This document shows, one piece after another, positions 1 to 8,750 of a DNA stretch of 41,151 bases. The notes under the pieces are model-generated. The model saw only the letters and a list, made by a program, of their open reading frames with translations. It was not told where the DNA came from and made no database searches. A program made the translations under genes and the position numbers. The DNA comes from Crocinitomicaceae bacterium (GTDB lineage Bacteria > Bacteroidota > Bacteroidia > Flavobacteriales_D > Crocinitomicaceae): contig JAKVAQ010000038.1 in assembly GCA_022447665.1 (NCBI GenBank), positions 2,829 through 43,979 of the forward strand, in the 5' to 3' direction. The number at the start of each line of letters is the position of its first letter. Position 1 is the first letter of the stretch.

Positions 1-888
1 GCGGGAGATGTTTACATTTCTGGTGGTGTTGAGAACATGACACGTGGACCATGGGTGATTTCAAAAGTATCTAAACCATTTGGTAGAGATGCTCAAATGC
101 ATGATTCTAGTTTTGGGTGGAGATTTGTAAACCCGAAAATGCATGAGATGTACGGTACTGATGGTATGGGTGTCACAGCTGAGAACTTAGTGGAGAAGTA
201 TGGCATTGAGCGTGAAGCTCAAGACTTGTTCTCATATAATTCTCAAATGAAAGCTGCTGCCGCTCAAGCAAACGGAAGATTAGGGGAAGAAATAGTTTCG
301 ATTTCTATTCCTCAGCGTAAAAAAGATCCTATCATTTTTGATAAAGATGAATTTATTCGTCCAAATACAACAGTTGAGATTCTATCAGGATTAAGAGCAG
401 TATTCAAAAAAGAAGGTGGATCGGTTACTGCCGGGAACGCCTCAGGACTAAATGATGGAGCAGTTGCATTGTTAGTCGCTTCTGAGCAAGCGGTTAAAGA
501 CCATAATTTCAAACCAATGGCAAGAATAGTTTCTGCTGCTGTTGCTGGTGTAGAACCAAGAATAATGGGAATTGGACCTGTTTATGCCGCTGAAAAAGCT
601 TTAAAACGTTCTGGACTTACACTTGATGATATGGACATTATTGAATTGAACGAGGCCTTCGCAGCGCAAGTATTGGCTTGTACGCGTAAAATAGGGCTTG
701 CTGATGATGATCCAAGAATCAACCCGAACGGAGGAGCAATCGCTATCGGTCACCCATTAGGAATGACAGGAGGACGAATCCTTCAAACGGCTGCAATAGA
801 GCTTCAAAAAACCAATAAGCGTTATGCCTTAGTAGCAATGTGTATTGGTGTTGGTCAAGGATATGCTACTATTATTGAACGCGTGTAG
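1..888 (+). CDS. Thiolase (acetyl-CoA acyltransferase), 5'-truncated by window edge
   Basis: This is a thiolase, which cleaves 3-ketoacyl-CoA in beta-oxidation or condenses two acetyl-CoA. The frame is open from base 1, so about 295 residues are present. The family is about 395 long, so roughly the first 100, including the acyl-accepting Cys, lie outside the window. Visible family motifs are SGGVENMTRGPW near the start, NEAFAAQ, the catalytic-His segment GGAIAIGHPLGMTG and the C-terminal active-site CIGVGQG. An internal ATG at 37 only begins an apparent ORF and is not the real start. The stop TAG overlaps the GTG of the next gene by one base, so the two are probably translated together. Whether it is degradative (FadA/PcaF type) or biosynthetic cannot be decided from this part. 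Confidence 0.95.
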   Translation, partial: AGDVYISGGVENMTRGPWVISKVSKPFGRDAQMHDSSFGWRFVNPKMHEMYGTDGMGVTAENLVEKYGIEREAQDLFSYNSQMKAAAAQANGRLGEEIVSISIPQRKKDPIIFDKDEFIRPNTTVEILSGLRAVFKKEGGSVTAGNASGLNDGAVALLVASEQAVKDHNFKPMARIVSAAVAGVEPRIMGIGPVYAAEKALKRSGLTLDDMDIIELNEAFAAQVLACTRKIGLADDDPRINPNGGAIAIGHPLGMTGGRILQTAAIELQKTNKRYALVAMCIGVGQGYATIIERV

Positions 889-1463
889 TGATAAAGTCTA
901 AGCTTTTCTGGTTAGAATTGCTTTCTGGTATTTTATTGGTAGCTGGGATAGCCATTGGTTATTTTGGCATTAGCTCTGCAGTATTTTATTTGATTGGGGA
1001 CATTGGATTATTGATCCTCATTACCTTCTTTTATTCTTGGCTTCCTAGTTCAAATGTGCAACCTGGACCTTTATTAGTAGGAGGAGGACTAATTTTACTA
1101 GTTAGTTTATTAGGGGCTTATCTTATAGCTAATTCGGCTAAAGAAGTAGTCGATAGTGAAGGAATCGAAATTGAGTATTGGACTTTTTTGGGAGATACTT
1201 ATATTAACCTCACACCGGTCTTATTGATAGGTGGCGTTGCGGTTATAGTAAGAATCATTAGAACTCCAAAGAAAAATCGCGACGATCATTTTCAAGTTGA
1301 ATTTCTGAAGAGAATTGGTGTGGTATTTCTTTTATTTTGCGTTGGATGGATTCTACTATACTTAATGGGCGAATCTGCTTTAACCATATCGATTGCCTTG
1401 GTTATTACCAGAATTCTCATCCTATGGTTTTTCTTTGAGAAAGAAAAGGTTGAGAAGGCTTAA
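888..1463 (+). CDS. Multi-span membrane protein, unknown function
   Basis: I do not recognise this 191-residue protein. It has about six hydrophobic segments: two in residues 5-50, one near 60-82, one near 103-122 and two in 138-186, with short charged loops and a charged C-terminus (EKEKVEKA). The start is a GTG that shares its G with the thiolase stop codon. This arrangement (TAGTG) suggests translational coupling to the thiolase, but gives no clue to a shared function. No conserved polar residues suggest catalysis. Confidence 0.75.
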   Translation: MIKSKLFWLELLSGILLVAGIAIGYFGISSAVFYLIGDIGLLILITFFYSWLPSSNVQPGPLLVGGGLILLVSLLGAYLIANSAKEVVDSEGIEIEYWTFLGDTYINLTPVLLIGGVAVIVRIIRTPKKNRDDHFQVEFLKRIGVVFLLFCVGWILLYLMGESALTISIALVITRILILWFFFEKEKVEKA

Positions 1464-1514
1464 TTCGAGATTTATATATAATCTTTGTTCCCTTAAATTT
1501 TAACAACCTTTAAA

Positions 1515-2300
1515 ATGGATACTAAAATCGCCATGATTGGAACTGGGAATCTTGGACAATCTATTGTAAATGGATTGATTCAAGAAGATGCTGCTTCCAA
1601 TATTATAGCTACGCGTAGAAACGTGAATAAGCTGAGTACTCTGAAGGAGCAAGGAGTTGATGTAACGGACAATAATGCTCATGCCGTAAACAATGCTGAA
1701 ATCATTTTACTCGGCTTAAAACCCTATACCATTTTAGAGACCATTGAAGGATTAAAGGATCAACTAGTTCCTGGTAAACATGTTCTTGTTTCACTTGCAA
1801 CAGGAATTTCAATAGAAGAAATCTCAAATGTGGTGGGCGAAGGTTTTGAAATATACAGAGCTATGCCGAACACTGGAGCAAGTGTGAATGAATCTTTGAC
1901 GTGTATTTGTGGACCAGAAGATGGTCCAAACCTAGAGAAGGTGAAGCAAATCTTCGATACGATTGGAGAATCCATTATCATTAATGAAAATTTGATGGAA
2001 GCCGCAACAGTATTGGGAGCATGCGGTATTGCCTATGTTTTAAGATTTATAAGAGCCATGGTACAAGGTGGCATTGAAATTGGATTTGATGCGAACACCG
2101 CCAGTAAAATCGTGAATCAAACTGTGCTCGGTGCCTCTCAAATGCTAATCCAAAATGGAAACCACCCAGAAGATGAAATTGATAAGGTAACCACACCAAA
2201 AGGGTGCACCATTTCAGGACTAAATCAAATGGAGCATAACGGATTCTCCTCTTCATTGATCAAAGGAATCTTAACCTCTTTCGAAAAAATAGAAAAGTAA
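1515..2300 (+). CDS. proC: Pyrroline-5-carboxylate reductase
   Basis: This enzyme reduces 1-pyrroline-5-carboxylate to L-proline with NAD(P)H, the last step of proline synthesis, in the cytoplasm. The 261-residue length is normal for the family. The N-terminal Rossmann fold opens with the dinucleotide motif GTGNLGQS at residues 9-16. RAMPNTGASVNE near residue 115 and the C-terminal TTPKGCTISGLNQME (the usual TPGGTT..GL..LE signature) mark the catalytic and dimerisation domain. The ATG at 1515 directly precedes the Rossmann beta strand, so the start is secure. It stands alone, about 50 bp after the membrane protein gene. Confidence 0.96.
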   Translation: MDTKIAMIGTGNLGQSIVNGLIQEDAASNIIATRRNVNKLSTLKEQGVDVTDNNAHAVNNAEIILLGLKPYTILETIEGLKDQLVPGKHVLVSLATGISIEEISNVVGEGFEIYRAMPNTGASVNESLTCICGPEDGPNLEKVKQIFDTIGESIIINENLMEAATVLGACGIAYVLRFIRAMVQGGIEIGFDANTASKIVNQTVLGASQMLIQNGNHPEDEIDKVTTPKGCTISGLNQMEHNGFSSSLIKGILTSFEKIEK

Positions 2301-2308
2301 ATTTCTTT

Positions 2309-2355
2309 CCTAAACCGTTTTAAGTTTAGGATGGTTAAAACAGCCTAGTTTTTTT
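2309..2355 (+). terminator. Possible rho-independent terminator after proC
   Basis: CCTAAAC (2309-2315) pairs with GTTTAGG (2324-2330), and a second inverted repeat GTTTTAA/TTAAAAC spans 2317-2341. A T-run follows at 2349-2355. The two stems are mutually exclusive and weak, so this is tentative. Confidence 0.3.
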
Positions 2356-2389
2356 GTGTGTTTACAGGTGTAATCGCAAAAAATTAGCT

Positions 2390-2848
2390 ATGAAAAATCT
2401 TATACTTTTTGGACTCGGAATAATCTCTTTATTTCTTTTTAGTTCCTGTAAAAAAGGTGGTTTTAAAACTTCTTCTGATCGAATTATGGGTGAATGGTAT
2501 TTTGAAAAAGTTCGCTTTCAAGAAGGTGGGACTTTCAGAAATAAAAACATTACCGAAGAATTTGAAAACATAACCGTCGAGTTTACCTCGGAGTTTGAAT
2601 ACATTGAAACCAACGGCACAGATGGAACTGTTCGCAATGGTACCTGGGAAATCAATAGAACATCTACCTACTATGGAGATGAAGTTGGAAACATCTCATC
2701 TGAAGTGATGACATTCCCTATTCTAGATCCCGTTTCAGGATTAATTGATTTTGTACAATGGGAAGACTTACGAATTCAACGTAATAGAATTCAAGCTATT
2801 GAGAATAAAACCGGAGGAAGATTTCAATACTTCCTACGCAGACTCTAG
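2390..2848 (+). CDS. Lipocalin-like lipoprotein
   Basis: A 152-residue lipoprotein. Its signal peptide MKNLILFGLGIISLFLFSSC ends in the lipobox LFSSC and is followed by KKGG. The mature part begins DRIMGEWYFEKVRF and continues as short beta strands with GTWEIN-type turns, the pattern of Bacteroidota lipocalin-like lipoproteins (GxW near the N-terminus). A TTG codon 36 bases upstream (2354) would add a charged N-terminus before the signal peptide, so the ATG at 2390 is preferred. The ligand is unknown. It probably faces the periplasm or sits in the outer membrane. Confidence 0.75.
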   Translation: MKNLILFGLGIISLFLFSSCKKGGFKTSSDRIMGEWYFEKVRFQEGGTFRNKNITEEFENITVEFTSEFEYIETNGTDGTVRNGTWEINRTSTYYGDEVGNISSEVMTFPILDPVSGLIDFVQWEDLRIQRNRIQAIENKTGGRFQYFLRRL

Positions 2849-2875
2849 TCATTTACTTTCTTATATTTGATCAAG

Positions 2876-3616
2876 ATGTTTTGGAAAGATTTTGGTCGAG
2901 CAATTAGCGCCTATGGCGAAGGAATTAAGTTAATTAATCAACTTAAACTTTGGAAGTTTTTCTTTATCCCCGCACTCATTGGTTTGCTCGTGGGAGCAAC
3001 AATCATTTGGGGCGGATATGCCCTATCCGGTAACATTGGCGAATACCTGAGCTCTTGGTACCCGTTTGAATGGGGAAGCGGAATTATTGAATGGATTGCA
3101 GATATAATAGGTGGAGGTTTGATTCTTATTCTTGGATATCTGATGTATAAGCATATTGTTTTGGCGTTTTCAGCTCCATTTATGAGTCCAGTATCGGAAA
3201 AGATTGAAAAGCATCTAACAGGTGCAAATGCACTTGAGTCACAGGGTACATTTACTTCTTTACTTATTCGTGGAATTCGATTGGCCATCAGAAATATTTT
3301 ATTGGAACTATTAATCACCATTCCATTATTGATTCTAGGAATTATTCCGTTGATTGGATTTCTTTCTCCAATTCTCTTGTTTTATGTGCAAGCCTTTTAC
3401 TGCGGTTTTGGTAACATGGACTACACCTTGGAGCGCCATAGAAAGTATAATCAAACCCCGGCCTTTGTCCGAAAAAATAAAGGCCTCGCATTTGGGAACG
3501 GAGCGGTATTTATGCTCTCATTATTAATTCCTTTTGTGGGCATAATGCTTACCCTACCTATTTCTACTGCAGCGGCAACTGTAGTAACAGTAGAACGATT
3601 AAATCAGACGAAATAA
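2876..3616 (+). CDS. EI24 domain-containing (CysZ-like) membrane protein
   Basis: About 246 residues with four to five hydrophobic segments: residues near 27-50, 75-105, 140-180 and 205-240. The layout and motifs, such as AISAYGEGIKLI before TM1 and the aromatic YVQAFYCGFGNMDYTLERH loop between late TM segments, match the EI24 family. That family includes CysZ sulfate permeases, but most Bacteroidota members are uncharacterised. The ATG at 2876 is chosen over the TTG at 2867, which adds only three residues. Sulfate transport is possible but not supported by neighbours. Confidence 0.8.
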   Translation: MFWKDFGRAISAYGEGIKLINQLKLWKFFFIPALIGLLVGATIIWGGYALSGNIGEYLSSWYPFEWGSGIIEWIADIIGGGLILILGYLMYKHIVLAFSAPFMSPVSEKIEKHLTGANALESQGTFTSLLIRGIRLAIRNILLELLITIPLLILGIIPLIGFLSPILLFYVQAFYCGFGNMDYTLERHRKYNQTPAFVRKNKGLAFGNGAVFMLSLLIPFVGIMLTLPISTAAATVVTVERLNQTK

Positions 3617-3706
3617 ATTTTTGCATTTTTCGCAAATAAATATTCATCTGACTTAATTCAATTCTCGTATAGCGCATGTTGCTGGTAACTTTACCAAAAA
3701 AACAAC

Positions 3707-3997
3707 ATGAAAAAGCTTAGTTTAATTTTAGCATTTATACTTCTAATACAATCAGCAGGAATAGGACAAACATTGGACTCGACATCTGTTTCTCAAGATA
3801 GTGTTCAAGTAGAAAAAGTGTCTTTAGAGCAGGACCCTCATTCATTTGACGAAGTTGATAAGAAAAATGTAAAAGCCCTTGGCATTACTGCTGCTGTTAT
3901 GCTTTCAGCGGGCACAGCTATTATGATCCTTGTAATTAGATCAGCAAACAAAGTAATAAATAGAGGTGTAGATAATACGATCCGTAACTATAGATAA
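3707..3997 (+). CDS. Small secreted/membrane protein, tandem paralogue A
   Basis: A 96-residue protein of unknown function. It has a cleavable signal peptide (MKKLSLILAFILLIQSAG, then IGQ) and a Ser/Val/Glu-rich linker. A single hydrophobic segment near residues 63-83 (ALGITAAVMLSAGTAIMILV) precedes a basic tail ending IRNYR. The signal peptide and part of its DNA are nearly the same as in the next gene, seven bases downstream, so the pair arose by duplication. No enzyme motif is visible. Confidence 0.65.
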   Translation: MKKLSLILAFILLIQSAGIGQTLDSTSVSQDSVQVEKVSLEQDPHSFDEVDKKNVKALGITAAVMLSAGTAIMILVIRSANKVINRGVDNTIRNYR

Positions 3998-4004
3998 TTA
4001 AGAC

Positions 4005-4388
4005 ATGAAAAGGACAAGTTTAATTTTAGCAATCATATTCTTTGTTCAGTCTTTTGGAATGGGGCAAACATACGGGGTAGATAATACATCTGCATTCAAG
4101 AAGAATAATAAAATTGATAGTTTAAAAATCATTGAGGAAACCTCATTGAACATTTGGTTAAAAGAAGACCTTTATGAAGCTTTGAATGAAAATTCGAACA
4201 CGCCTAAAAGTGAAAAAACAAAACTTTCAGAAGAAGAAAAAAGAAGAATGGAGGGCAGTGCCAAAGCCTTAATCGTTTTTACCGTTGCGGGAACGGTTTC
4301 AGGGTTGTTAATTTCAAAAGCACTGAAAAACTTCAGAAATAGACCGAGTAAAACTATAATTACTAGAGACGGAATTAAATTTGGATAA
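4005..4388 (+). CDS. Small secreted/membrane protein, tandem paralogue B
   Basis: A 127-residue protein paired with the preceding gene. The N-terminus (MKRTSLILAIIFFVQSFG, then MGQ) matches its neighbour's signal peptide, including a shared run at DNA level (AGTTTAATTTTAGCA). A charged, Lys/Glu-rich middle part is followed by one membrane segment near residues 88-107 (ALIVFTVAGTVSGLLISKAL) and a basic tail. Both proteins look like exported bitopic or signal-anchored proteins. The function is unknown. Confidence 0.65.
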   Translation: MKRTSLILAIIFFVQSFGMGQTYGVDNTSAFKKNNKIDSLKIIEETSLNIWLKEDLYEALNENSNTPKSEKTKLSEEEKRRMEGSAKALIVFTVAGTVSGLLISKALKNFRNRPSKTIITRDGIKFG

Positions 4389-4418
4389 TCATCCTTTCAA
4401 CATTAAATTACGAGAAAA

Positions 4419-5075
4419 ATGGCTAAGTTCAACCTACTGATATTGCTACTTACAACATTTCTACTTTCATGTGGATTGACTGGGAAATACTCCCTTGACC
4501 TAAGTGAATATTCAAAAGGCAATAATGAAATCTCTACTCAGAATAAACTGAATTCTTATGAGGGATTTTCGAACAAGATTAATATTCTAAATACCAAAAC
4601 TGAAGACTTCAGCCTAAAGCCTTTAGAACAGCCAAAAGATGAGTTCAATTTTGTTGAGAAGAACAGAATAAGTAAAAATACTTTTAATACTGCATTGAAA
4701 GGAGGCTCTAAAAAAGAGCTATCCGCAATAAACAAACGAGAATATAATTCTTCCGAGGATCCAGTGCAGACCACTCGCCTATTTTTATGGAGTGTTGGCT
4801 TGATTACTTTTGCGCTCTTATGTTTATTCTTAGCATTTAAAGGTTCCGAATTGACGGGTTTACTCATAGTCACGAGTTTTCTTGCTGGAGTGGCAGCCCT
4901 TATAAGCACAGGGAAATCCACTCAACTCATCACAGAAACGGATAAGGCAGATCGAACTAACTTTCAAAAAATTCAATTAATTTTTAATATCCTTCACTTG
5001 ATTATTGGAGGGTTAATAGCATTAGCTAGTTTGATCGTATTCCTGAGTGCTTTTATCCTAATGATATCGAGTTAA
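4419..5075 (+). CDS. Lipoprotein with C-terminal membrane segments, unknown
   Basis: A 218-residue protein. Its lipoprotein signal peptide ends in the lipobox LLSC (MAKFNLLILLLTTFLLSC). A polar region rich in Asn, Lys and Ser fills residues 25-115, followed by three hydrophobic segments near 123-142, 145-163 and 187-215. A lipid-anchored N-terminus joined to several C-terminal membrane spans is unusual. It lies 30 bp after the paralogue pair and is probably in the same transcript. I do not recognise a family. Confidence 0.6.
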   Translation: MAKFNLLILLLTTFLLSCGLTGKYSLDLSEYSKGNNEISTQNKLNSYEGFSNKINILNTKTEDFSLKPLEQPKDEFNFVEKNRISKNTFNTALKGGSKKELSAINKREYNSSEDPVQTTRLFLWSVGLITFALLCLFLAFKGSELTGLLIVTSFLAGVAALISTGKSTQLITETDKADRTNFQKIQLIFNILHLIIGGLIALASLIVFLSAFILMISS

Positions 5076-5167
5076 CTGCAGTGAATTGAGACACTCTAAA
5101 ATAAATCCCTGATAAATTCACTTATCATAACCTTCCCTTTTACAGCAAATATTTACCTTTAGGGTGA

Positions 5168-7012
5168 ATGAAAATTACGAGTACACTTATTCTTCTTTTC
5201 CTTGCTTTTATTGGGAAAGCGCAACATTATAAGGAAGTAACACTTTCTTCAGTTTCTATTGAGGTACCTAGAATTGTGACCTCGGGAAATATTACTTCAA
5301 TTTCTAACCTAGGATTTAGCACTTATTCATTCAACAGGCTTGCCAATGATAGTGTCGCCTACAAGTACAATTACAGCTTTCGGTACGGCAATGCAATGTT
5401 CGAATTTAGAGAAACTTCAAAAGCTGATATTTGGGAGTGGTTAGAGAATACTTACCGTCCAAAAAGAAAACGTAAGTCTGAGTTTAAGCATTATAAAATT
5501 GGCCATTTTAGGGATATTGAAAATGAAACTTTAAAAGGAAAATTTCAGCAATTTCAAATTGAATACATCGATGGGAGAAGGAAATTAAAGTTGATTTATA
5601 AATTAGACGAATCCACTCAATTCATGGCTTCTGTTAAGTCTGCAAAAAGTCCGGAAGTGTTTATGGCTGCTCAGGATAGCTTATTGACCTTTTTAAACTC
5701 ATTGCAACTTAACCCGTTAAAGAAGTTGGAACATAAGTCTTTCGAGCAATCCGAATACATCAAAGACCAAGCTAATAACCATCTTGTTGAATTACCTTTT
5801 GCGCTTTCTAACGACTTTGATAATCCTGTTGTGGCAACAACTCCAGATAATAAACTAATTGTCGCATTTGCCCATGCCGATGGTACAGAGATTCTCTTTT
5901 TTAATGAAAATTTTAAACTAAAAAGTCATATCACTTATGGCCGGTTAATTCATGCCATTAAGGCAACGGAAGATGGTTTCTTTGCGGTATCTTCCGACGA
6001 TTATAACCTGCTTACGTATGGTATTTATCCAAGTATTTATTTAACCAAACACGATAAAAAAGGGGAGTTGATCTTCACAGAAAGTTTCTTTAAAAAAGAC
6101 AATGTAAAAGTTCCAGGAAATAAGGTGTTTGACTATTACTCAAGGGATAATGTATGTTTAGAGATTGCTGATTCTGTTGGGATTGTTTATACAACTTCAG
6201 AAGAGCGCACAGGCCTTAAAGATGTGGTGCAAAAAGGAGCATACCGAACATTCCATGTGGATGATGGATTTTTGAAAAAAGGAAAACAAGATTTTTGGCA
6301 TGTTTCGCATTGCTTTGCACAAAAGTCTTTAGTACACGAAGAACATGCCTATTTGTATAGTTTAGGCGATTACGACCCTCGTGGACTTACCCTATCTAAA
6401 ATCAATCTCACAATGCATAAAGACTCTACTGATTCGACATCGTTTTTTCATGAAGTACTCCTTCCTATTTCCGGCTTAGATGGTGATAATTATATTGCAG
6501 ACAGTCATATTTCTGCACCTATTGTGTGGAAAAACAACCTCTACATTGCTGTAGAAACAGAGGAAGATGCTAAATCAAATCACGATGACAATCCCTATTC
6601 AGTAAACAGAGGAATGAATGATATTTTCATTGTGAAATGTGATTTGGATGCTTATGAAATAAAGATTACACAAATGACGAAGACTAAGTTCATTGAAGAG
6701 GTTAATCCAAAGCTTGCCGTCGTTGGAGATCGTTTATTGCTGATCTATAATGAGGTTCAGTACAATAATACAGGAGCAAAAAGTGGTATAGAAGATAAGT
6801 TTGTTTTCTTGAATGAGAGGTTACGAAGAGAAGGAAAATTGGATGTGCTACAAACCTATTATGGTAACGAACCTCAGTCGCAATGTAAAATGCCTGATGG
6901 CCCAGTTAATCGGGACGGTAATGAACTGGTAACCATGCCAAATGGAAATGTAATTTGGGTGCGATTAATGCGTAACACTCGTCAATTAGAAATAGTAGAA
7001 ATTAAGGGCTAA
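5168..7012 (+). CDS. Secreted protein, beta-rich, propeller-like
   Basis: A 614-residue exported protein with signal peptide MKITSTLILLFLAFIGKAQ. Residues 20-180 form a compact domain reminiscent of PsbP/DUF1795-type folds (two beta layers, then a helix with LLTFLNSLQLNPL). From about 195 on, repeated short beta-strand blades follow (for example NKLIVAFAHADGTEILFF, EDGFFAVSSDDYN, NDIFIVKCDLD), together with a WHVSHCFAQ...LYSLGDYDPRG segment. These suggest a beta-propeller. There is no T9SS tail and no lipobox. The next two genes follow within 2-3 bases, so the three form an operon. The function is unknown. Confidence 0.7.
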   Translation: MKITSTLILLFLAFIGKAQHYKEVTLSSVSIEVPRIVTSGNITSISNLGFSTYSFNRLANDSVAYKYNYSFRYGNAMFEFRETSKADIWEWLENTYRPKRKRKSEFKHYKIGHFRDIENETLKGKFQQFQIEYIDGRRKLKLIYKLDESTQFMASVKSAKSPEVFMAAQDSLLTFLNSLQLNPLKKLEHKSFEQSEYIKDQANNHLVELPFALSNDFDNPVVATTPDNKLIVAFAHADGTEILFFNENFKLKSHITYGRLIHAIKATEDGFFAVSSDDYNLLTYGIYPSIYLTKHDKKGELIFTESFFKKDNVKVPGNKVFDYYSRDNVCLEIADSVGIVYTTSEERTGLKDVVQKGAYRTFHVDDGFLKKGKQDFWHVSHCFAQKSLVHEEHAYLYSLGDYDPRGLTLSKINLTMHKDSTDSTSFFHEVLLPISGLDGDNYIADSHISAPIVWKNNLYIAVETEEDAKSNHDDNPYSVNRGMNDIFIVKCDLDAYEIKITQMTKTKFIEEVNPKLAVVGDRLLLIYNEVQYNNTGAKSGIEDKFVFLNERLRREGKLDVLQTYYGNEPQSQCKMPDGPVNRDGNELVTMPNGNVIWVRLMRNTRQLEIVEIKG

Positions 7013-7014
7013 AT

Positions 7015-7770
7015 ATGGTTCGAGTACTTCTTCTGTTAGCCTTATTTTTTGGTTTTAAAATCACCTATGCACAATATGAATGGCGTTTAAGCGGCAAAGT
7101 GTTTACTGAACAAGTTGCTTATGATCCGGAAGTACCCTTTAGGCCCCAAAGTATTAAACCGGAACTCTATTGCAAACTTATTGTTAACGGGGATATAATA
7201 CATGAGTGGGAAAGCATTAAAAATGTAAACAATAGATTTTTAGAGACCATTGAGTTTCGAGCGTTCAAAGAGGATACGATAGTACTAGAAGTTTGGGATG
7301 AAGATCAAAACCCAGATGATTTAATTGCTACTTTTTCAATTGATTTAAACACTGTCGACACAGAACCACTTAGACTAAGTAGCGGAAAAAATGAGATCAT
7401 CTTAGATGTTTTAGAAATCTTTGATGCACGAATGGAGTTTATCAGTTTTACTCCAACCAAAAAGTACAGGGGCAAACTAAAAAGAGGGATGAAAAAAGAA
7501 GGGTTAAGTTGGACTACTAAGGCTAAAGAAAGATATTTTAGAAGTAAAAGCGTGAAGGGAGCCTCTTTCGAAAAAATTGAATGGAAAGAAAGCTGTGTTC
7601 TTTCTGAAATGTACTATGGTAAAGAGTTTTATTTTTCAGTTTCAGTACGTGGCGGATACTATGTAGATGTCTTGGTATTCAACCACGAACTTCCATATCG
7701 TTTTAAACTAGGAGTTCACGAAATAGAAAATGAATACGGCATTTTTTTAATGAAATTAACGCGAGTCTAA
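7015..7770 (+). CDS. Secreted protein with C2-like domain
   Basis: A 251-residue protein starting 2 bp after the previous stop. The signal peptide is MVRVLLLLALFFGFKITYAQ. Residues 25-125 resemble a C2-type beta sandwich: a buried strand followed by LEVWDEDQNPDDLIATF, an acidic loop of the kind that binds Ca2+ in C2 domains. The remaining part is basic (KRGMKKEGLSWTTKAKERY), then beta-rich. No catalytic motif is visible. It is presumably periplasmic or exported and works with its operon partner upstream. The C2 call rests on pattern only. Confidence 0.65.
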   Translation: MVRVLLLLALFFGFKITYAQYEWRLSGKVFTEQVAYDPEVPFRPQSIKPELYCKLIVNGDIIHEWESIKNVNNRFLETIEFRAFKEDTIVLEVWDEDQNPDDLIATFSIDLNTVDTEPLRLSSGKNEIILDVLEIFDARMEFISFTPTKKYRGKLKRGMKKEGLSWTTKAKERYFRSKSVKGASFEKIEWKESCVLSEMYYGKEFYFSVSVRGGYYVDVLVFNHELPYRFKLGVHEIENEYGIFLMKLTRV

Positions 7771-7773
7771 TTT

Positions 7774-8133
7774 ATGAAAGTGATTAACATAGCCGAGAAA
7801 TTCTCTAAAATCAAAGAGCATTGGACACCGAAAATTGGAGCTGAATTGAATGGCCAGTGCGTGAAATTCGCGAAACTCAAAGGGGAGTTTACACGCCACG
7901 CACATGAATTAGAAGATGAATTGTTTTTGGTAATTTCAGGAACTCTAAAAATGGAGTTTGATGATAGAACTCAGGTAGTGAATCCAGGTGAATTTATTGT
8001 GATTCCAAAAGGAGTCTACCACAAACCAATTGCCGAAGAAGAAGTTGAAGTTATTTTATTTGAACCTGTGACTACCCTGAACACTGGTGATTCAGATGAT
8101 GAAAGGAAGCTCGAAAAATTGGATTGGGTGTAG
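7774..8133 (+). CDS. Cupin domain protein
   Basis: A 119-residue single-domain cupin in the cytoplasm. The first cupin motif is FTRHAHELEDELFLVISG, which gives His, His and Glu metal ligands. The second, PGEFIVIPKGVYHKP, supplies the last His. Such small cupins bind a divalent metal. Many are of unknown substrate, and sugar or mannose-6-phosphate isomerase-like labels would be over-interpretation. It starts 3 bp after the C2-like gene, as the last member of the three-gene operon. Confidence 0.88.
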   Translation: MKVINIAEKFSKIKEHWTPKIGAELNGQCVKFAKLKGEFTRHAHELEDELFLVISGTLKMEFDDRTQVVNPGEFIVIPKGVYHKPIAEEEVEVILFEPVTTLNTGDSDDERKLEKLDWV

Positions 8134-8195
8134 GGGTGATTCCGCAAAAAAGGAGATTTGCATAGTTTCTTAGTTTTATTGAAATTGAAGTAGCT

Positions 8196-8435
8196 GTGGA
8201 AAATGATAAAAACAAACGGGTCGGCAGATCAATGGGCTGGTTCGGATTCCTAGGCTTTTTGGGATTCTTAGCTTTTAACAGTAAAAACCCATTAGATCTT
8301 TATTACTTCAGCTTCTTTGCTTTCTTTTTTAGCTTAAGAGCCGTAAATAAAAATTTAAGCTACTTGGGTATATTAGGAATTATTGGATTGATTATAGCAG
8401 CTCTAGTGAACCTTGAGCTCATTAGTATATTTTAA
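8196..8435 (+). CDS. Small membrane protein (DUF3796-like)
   Basis: A 79-residue protein with three hydrophobic stretches: residues 13-26 (the Gly/Phe/Leu-rich run WFGFLGFLGFLAF), 33-48 and 56-76. The run followed by a Tyr/Phe-rich second span resembles DUF3796 proteins. The start is a GTG, and no in-frame ATG precedes the first membrane span. It is separated by 3 bp from the DUF1295 gene downstream. The function is unknown. Confidence 0.6.
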   Translation: MENDKNKRVGRSMGWFGFLGFLGFLAFNSKNPLDLYYFSFFAFFFSLRAVNKNLSYLGILGIIGLIIAALVNLELISIF

Positions 8436-8438
8436 GGT

Positions 8439-8705
8439 ATGGGACAAATTCTTGCCCTCTTATTGATTTGTTTTGGGATTGCCTTAATTGCAAGTGTAAT
8501 AGGCTTTATACGCACAGTCTGGTTTATTAGTATTGGCTACACGTTTAGCATCGTATTAATGTGCGTATTTATTACCGCATATTTATTTCCCTACCTGAAT
8601 ATATACAATTGGCTACAAGTGGGAATTATGGCATTCTGGGCCACACGTTTAGTGGGCTTTCTAATAAAAAGAGAGCGCAATGCATCTTACAATGAAGCAG
8701 TATAA
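8439..8705 (+). CDS. DUF1295 protein, N-terminal part (ends at premature TAA)
   Basis: This 88-codon part holds the first three membrane spans of the DUF1295 protein (MGQILALLLICFGIALIA..., VWFISIGYTFSIVLMCVF, LQVGIMAFWATRLVGFLI) and the cytoplasmic RERNASYN loop. It starts 3 bp after the upstream small membrane gene. On its own it lacks the conserved C-terminal half, so it is probably non-functional unless it assembles with the second part. Confidence 0.6.
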   Translation: MGQILALLLICFGIALIASVIGFIRTVWFISIGYTFSIVLMCVFITAYLFPYLNIYNWLQVGIMAFWATRLVGFLIKRERNASYNEAV

Positions 8706-8750
8706 GATCAAACCGATTCGTCAAAAGGACAATCAATTGGTGTTAAAATC

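Noticed and set aside
2938-3321. 127-codon minus-strand frame
   Set aside because: Antisense to the EI24-like gene, with no recognisable motif or signal peptide.
3684-3695. GGTAACTTTACC palindrome upstream of 3707 as another operator
   Set aside because: Its halves are in the opposite order (GGTA before TACC) with a 4-bp gap, so it does not match TACC-N8-GGTATT.
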